Under the pieces are notes generated by a model. That model had not been told where the DNA came from. It ran no database searches and saw only the letters and a program-made list of their open reading frames with translations. This document shows, in pieces, positions 5,231 through 9,312 of a DNA stretch of 9,312 bases. This DNA comes from Desulfobacteraceae bacterium (lineage in GTDB: Bacteria; Desulfobacterota; Desulfobacteria; Desulfobacterales; UBA11574), in NCBI GenBank assembly GCA_002868985.1, contig PKTV01000470.1, positions 1 to 9,312 on the forward strand, read 5' to 3'. A program made the translations under genes and the position numbers. Position 1 is the first letter of the stretch. Each line of letters starts with the position of its first letter.

Positions 5231-6214
5231 ATGAACGATAATAAAACCAACCCATTGCACCCAAAAATCAGATACTCCTTTTTCAAAATACCCACAGGAT
5301 CCGATCTTTCGAAAAGGCGGTTACCGATTATGTCTGCGGACAGCGGAAATCCGGGACCGGTTGTATGGCTGACGGCCTGTAGTCATGGCGACGAGGTCGG
5401 CGGTGTCGTCATTATCCAGGAAATATTCAAAAATATCCGTCGGGGGAAAAACCTTATTAAGGGCGCTGTTTTTGCTTTTCCTCTGATGAATCCCATCGGT
5501 TTTGAAACAGCCTCCCGGCATATTACGTTAAGTAAAGAAGATCTCAACCGTTCCTTTCCGGGAAATAATGACGGCTCTTTAGGGGAGAGAATAGCGGATA
5601 TCATATTTACGACGATTCTTAAAACGAATCCCAGGATTGTTTTGGATCTTCACAATGATTGGATCAAATCGATGCCCTATGCGCTGATTGATCCGGATCG
5701 CGATCCCAAGCTTTCCGATGTCAACCGGACCAGCGAACTTTTTGCTTCGACAACCGGATTGTTGGTGGTACGTGACACGGAAGAACTTCACAAATCTCTT
5801 TGTGTCTGCCTACATAAACATAATATACCGGCACTGACACTGGAACTCGGAGAGCCTAATATTATTAACGAGAAAAATGTCGAATATGGTGTAAGATCCA
5901 TCGAAAAGATTTTGTTATATCTTGAAATGATTAAACCGGTTAACGAGCCGTTCCAATATCAGATCCCCGAGATTTACAAAGGTAAAATCCTCAAATATTT
6001 CGCCAAGCCCCAAAGTACAACCAGTGGTATCATCAGATTTTTGGTTAAACCGGGAGATATTGTTAGAAAAGACCAGACCCTGGCTAAAATCTATAATACG
6101 TTTGGGAGATTACAAAAAACGCTGACCGCTTTACACGACGGCATTGTTTTAGGACATTGCGACTCTTGTGTTGCATTTCCCGGAATGCCGGTTCTGGCAT
6201 TTGGAATAGAGTAA
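5231..6214 (+). CDS. AstE/aspartoacylase-family zinc deacylase (COG3608 type)
   Basis: The family comprises zinc carboxypeptidase-fold enzymes that remove acyl groups from N-acyl amino acids or related amines (succinylglutamate desuccinylase, aspartoacylase, ectoine-pathway deacetylase). The 327-aa protein shows the full set: SHGDE with His52 and Glu55, LDLHN with the third zinc ligand His141, the carboxylate-binding Asn106-Arg107 in DLNRSFPG (104-111), and the general base Glu205 in LTLELGE. Residues about 250-327 form the C-terminal beta domain of COG3608 proteins (SGIIRFLVKPGDIV, then LHDGIVLGH), resembling a lipoyl-type barrel. There is no signal peptide, so it is cytosolic. The start lacks a clear ribosome site. 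It probably acts with the upstream ATP-grasp protein, because predicted deacylases of this type often neighbour ATP-grasp ligases. The true substrate is not readable from sequence. Confidence 0.9.
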   Translation: MNDNKTNPLHPKIRYSFFKIPTGSDLSKRRLPIMSADSGNPGPVVWLTACSHGDEVGGVVIIQEIFKNIRRGKNLIKGAVFAFPLMNPIGFETASRHITLSKEDLNRSFPGNNDGSLGERIADIIFTTILKTNPRIVLDLHNDWIKSMPYALIDPDRDPKLSDVNRTSELFASTTGLLVVRDTEELHKSLCVCLHKHNIPALTLELGEPNIINEKNVEYGVRSIEKILLYLEMIKPVNEPFQYQIPEIYKGKILKYFAKPQSTTSGIIRFLVKPGDIVRKDQTLAKIYNTFGRLQKTLTALHDGIVLGHCDSCVAFPGMPVLAFGIE

Positions 6215-6219
6215 CTAAC

Positions 6220-6469
6220 TTAATCCTAAGCTGAGCGATTTTCAAGTTTGCCGCAGATAAGCCCCGCGTAGCGGGATCTCCGCTTCGCTACGACAAGTCT
6301 TGAGCATAGCGAAATCCCGCTCTGCGGGAGAAGATGTTGTTTCGCTATAGTCGTCTATGCGGAACGGCATCTGACACAGTAGATGCGGTGAAATTGGAAA
6401 TCCCGTAGGGTTTCAAATTATTGTTAAATTAACCATTTCAAAAATTTGAAACGCTCAGCTTAGGTTAAT
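6220..6469. mobile_element. MITE-like element with 13-bp terminal inverted repeats and TTAAT flanks
   Basis: The ends CCTAAGCTGAGCG (6225-6237) and CGCTCAGCTTAGG (6452-6464) are perfect inverted repeats. Similarity continues inward (TTTTCAAGTTT against TTTCAAATTT). Direct TTAAT copies (6220-6224 and 6465-6469) flank them, a candidate 5-bp target duplication, with the caveat that TTAA is itself palindromic. The interior is packed with hairpins: CCCGC-N3-GCGGG twice (6263-6275, 6316-6328), CGTAGCG/CGCTACG (6267-6292), ATAGCGAAA/TTTCGCTAT (6306-6348) and a 28-nt hairpin (6392-6419). No transposase is encoded. It occupies nearly the whole gap between two convergent stop codons and may also terminate transcription both ways. 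Confidence 0.75.
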
Positions 6470-6477
6470 CAAACGTA

Positions 6478-7701
6478 CTATTGCTCATTGTTCGGAAGAT
6501 CAGTGCCATAAAGGGCAAAGAAAGCAGTCCCTGCGACACCAAATAAAAATGCAACCATAAAGTTGGTGGATGGCCCGATCTGCCAGAGAAAAGCACCGCC
6601 AAAAGCCGCGATGGAGACAACGATATCCCGCAAAAGATAATACAGACCGAACATGGCGGCTTTCCGGTCTTCAGGCGCAAGATCCATGATCAGTGCTTTT
6701 CGGGTCGGCTCTCCAAACTCCTTAAAGCCGCGCAGGATAAAAGCCAATACCAGCCATTTAAACGACTGGCAGAACAGAAGCACCACCGGAAAGATCGTAA
6801 AAAACCCAAACGTTATGACGACAAACGGCTTTTTGGTCGTTTTATCCGCCAGATACGCCACCGGGATGTACACCAGCATGGCTGTTATCATTTCAATGGC
6901 TGTCAGGATGCCGAATGACAATGCCGTTACCGGTGTGGAGATGGTTTTCATGCTCCATACCACAACAAAGGCATAAGGAATCTGTTCGCAAAACCGAACC
7001 AGAATATCTGAAACCAGTAATCGTTTAAGCGACGGGCTCATTTCACATAATAGTTTCATGGGATTTTTTTCAGGGGCTTTCGAAGACGATTCAACAGCAC
7101 TTTTGGGTGGGTCTTCTTCGATGAGAATCTGCTGGAGTATCGTTGCCGCAACCGCCAGCGCAAAGGCAAACACAAAGGCAAGCCGAACACCGTTACGCTC
7201 ACCCCATAGACCGATACACACGCCGCCCAAAATCGGTCCGAGTCCCATGGGGATTCTCCTCACCAGAGAGTGCATGGAAACCCCCATGGTTCGTTTGTTC
7301 ATGGGCAAAACCCGGGCTATTAGACTCATGGTCGCCGGCAAAGAGATGGCTGACCAGGAAAGGAAAAATATGGCCCCCAATAACACCGCCTGCCAGTAAG
7401 GCATCAGAATGACGATGAGAAATCCCAACATGGCAATGACGTTAAAAACAAGCAGGGCTTTTTTGGTGCCCATGCGATCGGAAAGATAGCCTCCGGGAAA
7501 GGCATAGAGCGCGGACAATAGGTTGTCAAGACCGTTGAGAAGGCCGATGGATATAGCGCCGCCCCCTAAAGCGATGAGATAAATCGGCAAAAATCTTTCG
7601 GCCATCCGCTCGCCCATACCCACAAGGATAACCATGAGCAGCATCCCGACGGTACTTTTGCGAAGGCCGAGAAAATCTGAAATACTTACTCGTTTAGCCA
7701 T
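6478..7701 (-). CDS. Major facilitator superfamily transporter
   Basis: A 407-aa inner-membrane transporter of normal MFS length. Alternating hydrophobic stretches fit about twelve transmembrane helices in two halves, joined by a charged cytosolic loop near 193-225. MFS motif A is clear in the first half, GGYLSDRMGTKK (70-81), and its second-half counterpart is AYLADKTTKK (282-291). An acidic/basic pair in the first helix (Glu31, Arg32, Glu35, Arg36) may serve proton coupling; that is inference. GAGGTGG lies 7-8 nt before the ATG. It is transcribed toward the ligase/deacylase pair from its own sigma-70-type promoter, so a shared pathway, for instance product export, is only suggested by position. 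Substrate cannot be assigned; drug or metabolite efflux is the default guess. Confidence 0.92.
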   Translation of the reverse strand: MAKRVSISDFLGLRKSTVGMLLMVILVGMGERMAERFLPIYLIALGGGAISIGLLNGLDNLLSALYAFPGGYLSDRMGTKKALLVFNVIAMLGFLIVILMPYWQAVLLGAIFFLSWSAISLPATMSLIARVLPMNKRTMGVSMHSLVRRIPMGLGPILGGVCIGLWGERNGVRLAFVFAFALAVAATILQQILIEEDPPKSAVESSSKAPEKNPMKLLCEMSPSLKRLLVSDILVRFCEQIPYAFVVVWSMKTISTPVTALSFGILTAIEMITAMLVYIPVAYLADKTTKKPFVVITFGFFTIFPVVLLFCQSFKWLVLAFILRGFKEFGEPTRKALIMDLAPEDRKAAMFGLYYLLRDIVVSIAAFGGAFLWQIGPSTNFMVAFLFGVAGTAFFALYGTDLPNNEQ

Positions 7702-7775
7702 AACCCTGCCACCTCGATGTATAATGAGTCATGACACCAGCGTTTGTAATCACTAACCTTTATATGACATGCGAT

Positions 7776-7804
7776 ATGATACTTTCCGAAAGCCGGGTCG
7801 TCAA
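7776..7804 (-). promoter_or_regulatory. Sigma-70-type promoter of the MFS gene
   Basis: On the minus strand, TTGACG (7804-7799) and TATCAT (7781-7776) are separated by exactly 17 bp, each matching consensus at 5 of 6 bases. The start would be near 7769, giving a leader of about 68 nt. Confidence 0.6.
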
Positions 7805-8090
7805 CCGTGATTATTTGATCCAAACCTTGCATAAAGAGTCAAATTTTGGGCAAAATTTTTCATTTGATCTCAAGGCGTTGGCATTTTTTTTAAACATCTT
7901 TTTATTGACAAAACTACTACAAGGTGACATCATTTTTTGTTATGACTATTTTGAATCGCGGCAATTTCAGTGTAAAATAATCTAAAATGTTATCAATTTT
8001 TCTTAAATAGCCGTACAAAGCCGACAGTGAGAAAATTCGAAAAAAACAGCGGTTGACTTCTATAAGAGGTTATGATTGATTGCATGTATA
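7805..8090. other. Non-coding divergent intergenic region
   Basis: This AT-rich stretch lies between divergent genes. An 84-codon frame at 7731-7985 crosses it without a ribosome site and is judged spurious. TTGACA at 7905-7910 is a perfect -35 but only CATCAT follows at 17 bp. GATTGATT (8074-8081) and AATCAATC (8121-8128) form a loose inverted repeat around the kinase promoter. Confidence 0.5.
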
Positions 8091-8119
8091 TTGAAACAAA
8101 CTCAACCTATCGATTTAAT
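8091..8119 (+). promoter_or_regulatory. Sigma-70-type promoter of the sensor kinase
   Basis: TTGAAA (8091-8096) and TTTAAT (8114-8119) are separated by 17 bp; each matches consensus at 5 of 6 bases. The start would be near 8126, leaving a leader of about 79 nt that includes the palindrome at 8164-8184. Confidence 0.55.
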
Positions 8120-8163
8120 TAATCAATCTGAACAACCCTTAAAACATCAGAATCTCTAAAGAA

Positions 8164-8184
8164 ACAAATCTTCTGAAGATTTGT
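8164..8184. promoter_or_regulatory. Perfect 21-bp palindrome in the kinase leader
   Basis: ACAAATCTTC (8164-8173) and GAAGATTTGT (8175-8184) are perfect 10-bp arms around a single T. It lies 20 bp before the ATG at 8205 and downstream of the predicted promoter. As DNA it is a good operator for a dimeric repressor; as RNA it would be a hairpin near the ribosome site. There is no T-run, so it is not a terminator. Confidence 0.55.
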
Positions 8185-8204
8185 GCATCTATATTGGGTG
8201 GTTT

Positions 8205-9312
8205 ATGGGCATAGAGACTGAAAAAGAATATTTACTCAAGGCGATTGCCGCTTTTAAAAGACGGTTCATCGTGGTTTCGCCTGAATTTAAAATCCTGGCT
8301 TCAAACTGCCGGATTGACGGGATGACCAAGCCTGATATTGTCGGGAGATACTGCCACGAAGTGTTCTGGGATCGATCCTCTCCTTGTCAGAATTGTGCGG
8401 TAAAGGAAACCATAAAGGATGGCAAACCCACTTTAATACCTAAGGCGGAAAATACATTTGATATCGATGAGATGCCGTGTTTTTTCGCATATCCCATCTA
8501 TTCCGGCGATAAAATCGAAGCTTTTGTCAGTATGGATTTTGATCTTCCTACACGGGGGGGGCTGGAAGAAAAACTGCAACGTTCCAATGCCTTTTTACGA
8601 AATCTCATTTTCAGCGCCGTGGATGGTGTTATTGCATCTGATAAAAGTGGCAAGATTCTCATCTTCAATAATGCCGCTACCAATGTTTTCGGTTATACGG
8701 TGGATGAAGCACTCAATCATATCAATGTTCGGGATATTTATCCGGAGAATAATGCGTATGAAGTCATGCGAGACCTTAGAAGCGATGAATATGGTGGTAA
8801 AGGCAAACTCCAATCCTATCAGGTCGATGTAATCAGTAAGCATGGAGAAGTTATTCCCATCTACCTGAATGCAAGCGTTATTTACGAGAATGGACAAGAG
8901 ATTGCAACCATCGGATTTTTTCATGATCTTCGAGAAGAGCTCCGAATGAAAGGGGAACTTGAAAATACCCAGCTTCAGCTTCTTCAAGCGGAAAAAATGT
9001 CGTCTTTAGGCAAACTGGCCGCGGGCGTAGCACACCAACTAAACAATCCCCTTGGAGGAATTACGCTGTATGCCAAACTGATCATGGAAGAATATGACCT
9101 GGAAAAGGGTGCTAAAGAAGACCTGGATAGAATTATAAGAGACGCTAAAAGATGCCGGGATACGGTAAAGGAGTTACTCGAGTTTACCCGTCAGACACGC
9201 CATTTGATGCGACACCATGACATTAATCGGGCGTTAACCCGCACCCTGTTTCTCTTGGAAAGTCAAACCTTGTTCCATAATATCACAATTAAAAAGGACC
9301 TGGCCCCATCAC
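8205..9312 (+). CDS. PAS-PAS-HisKA sensor histidine kinase, 3' end outside the window
   Basis: The frame is open from the ATG at 8205 to the window edge (369 residues seen). There is no signal peptide or membrane segment, so it is a soluble cytosolic sensor. Residues about 12-115 form a PAS-like domain rich in cysteine (Cys35, Cys50, Cys61, Cys64, Cys92; the block YCHEVFWDRSSPCQNC at 49-64). Residues about 125-243 are a classic PAS domain (AVDGVIASDKSGKILIFNNA, 138-157, and VFGYT, 161-165). A linker coiled coil (about 244-265) leads to the HisKA dimerisation domain with the phospho-acceptor His277 in AGVAHQLNNPLGG; Gln278 replaces the usual Glu. The catalytic ATPase domain should follow beyond 9312. 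GGGTGG just before the ATG can serve as ribosome site. Kinases of this build often partner NtrC-family response regulators, but none is visible here. Confidence 0.92.
   Translation, partial: MGIETEKEYLLKAIAAFKRRFIVVSPEFKILASNCRIDGMTKPDIVGRYCHEVFWDRSSPCQNCAVKETIKDGKPTLIPKAENTFDIDEMPCFFAYPIYSGDKIEAFVSMDFDLPTRGGLEEKLQRSNAFLRNLIFSAVDGVIASDKSGKILIFNNAATNVFGYTVDEALNHINVRDIYPENNAYEVMRDLRSDEYGGKGKLQSYQVDVISKHGEVIPIYLNASVIYENGQEIATIGFFHDLREELRMKGELENTQLQLLQAEKMSSLGKLAAGVAHQLNNPLGGITLYAKLIMEEYDLEKGAKEDLDRIIRDAKRCRDTVKELLEFTRQTRHLMRHHDINRALTRTLFLLESQTLFHNITIKKDLAPS

Noticed and set aside
6653..7412. Plus-strand frames of about 90-113 codons opposite the MFS gene
   Set aside because: They are antisense shadows of a well-supported transporter and show no protein-like pattern.
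7731..7985. Open frame of 84 codons between the MFS and kinase genes
   Set aside because: No ribosome site, no recognisable domain, low-complexity AT-rich content, and it overlaps the MFS promoter region.
8053..8076. Sigma-70 promoter TTGACT/TATGAT before the kinase
   Set aside because: The spacer is 12 bp; the TTGAAA/TTTAAT pair at 8091-8119 has the correct 17 bp.
8458..8987. Frames on both strands inside the kinase region
   Set aside because: The kinase frame contains continuous PAS and HisKA motifs through the same bases, so these are shadows.
1..9312. CRISPR array, tRNA or rRNA genes
   Set aside because: No regularly spaced short repeats, and no cloverleaf or rRNA-like segments were recognised by eye on either strand.

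Overview
The window looks like a chromosomal segment of a Desulfobacterota (former Deltaproteobacteria) sulfate-reducer-type bacterium. This is inference from gene content and style: AT-leaning composition, three candidate sigma-54 promoters in under 3 kb, a polyamine operon with a class 1b SpeD, a PAS histidine kinase with an HxLNNPLGG H-box, and small palindromic non-autonomous repeats. No marker gene fixes the taxon.

Layout. (1) Positions 1-2042 hold a palindromic repeat (5-146), a perfect-consensus -24/-12 promoter (257-272) and a tightly overlapped polyamine operon: speD (315-719), a SpeD-like paralogue without the usual Glu-Ser processing site (709-1110) and speE (1107-1928), closed by a bidirectional terminator (1989-2040). 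(2) A small exported protein with a probable OB-like domain (2046-2342, minus) converges on that terminator and has its own -24/-12 promoter. (3) Positions 2343-3158 carry no convincing gene. They hold two or three related dyads (GAAC-N5-GTTC type), a third -24/-12 element, a short signal-peptide-like ORF and a second copy of the palindromic repeat. (4) Positions 3159-6214 encode a methyltransferase/ATP-grasp fusion protein (667 aa) followed by an AstE/aspartoacylase-family metallo-deacylase. (5) A MITE-like element (6220-6469) fills the gap before a convergent MFS transporter (6478-7701, minus), which has a good sigma-70-type promoter. (6) After a divergent intergenic region, a PAS-PAS-HisKA sensor kinase begins at 8205 and runs off the window.

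How the genes may work together. SpeD makes decarboxylated AdoMet and SpeE uses it to aminopropylate putrescine. The SpeD-like paralogue is translationally coupled between them and may be a regulatory or structural partner, as the catalytically dead prozyme is in trypanosomes. The fusion protein, deacylase and perhaps the exporter suggest a small-molecule pathway (ligation, methylation, deacylation) whose product cannot be named from sequence. The most notable regulatory signal is that speD, the exported protein and the region before the fusion gene all match YTGGCAYRNNNNTTGCW. The first two also share a related dyad about 62 bp upstream of the -24 element, which suggests one enhancer-binding-protein regulon.
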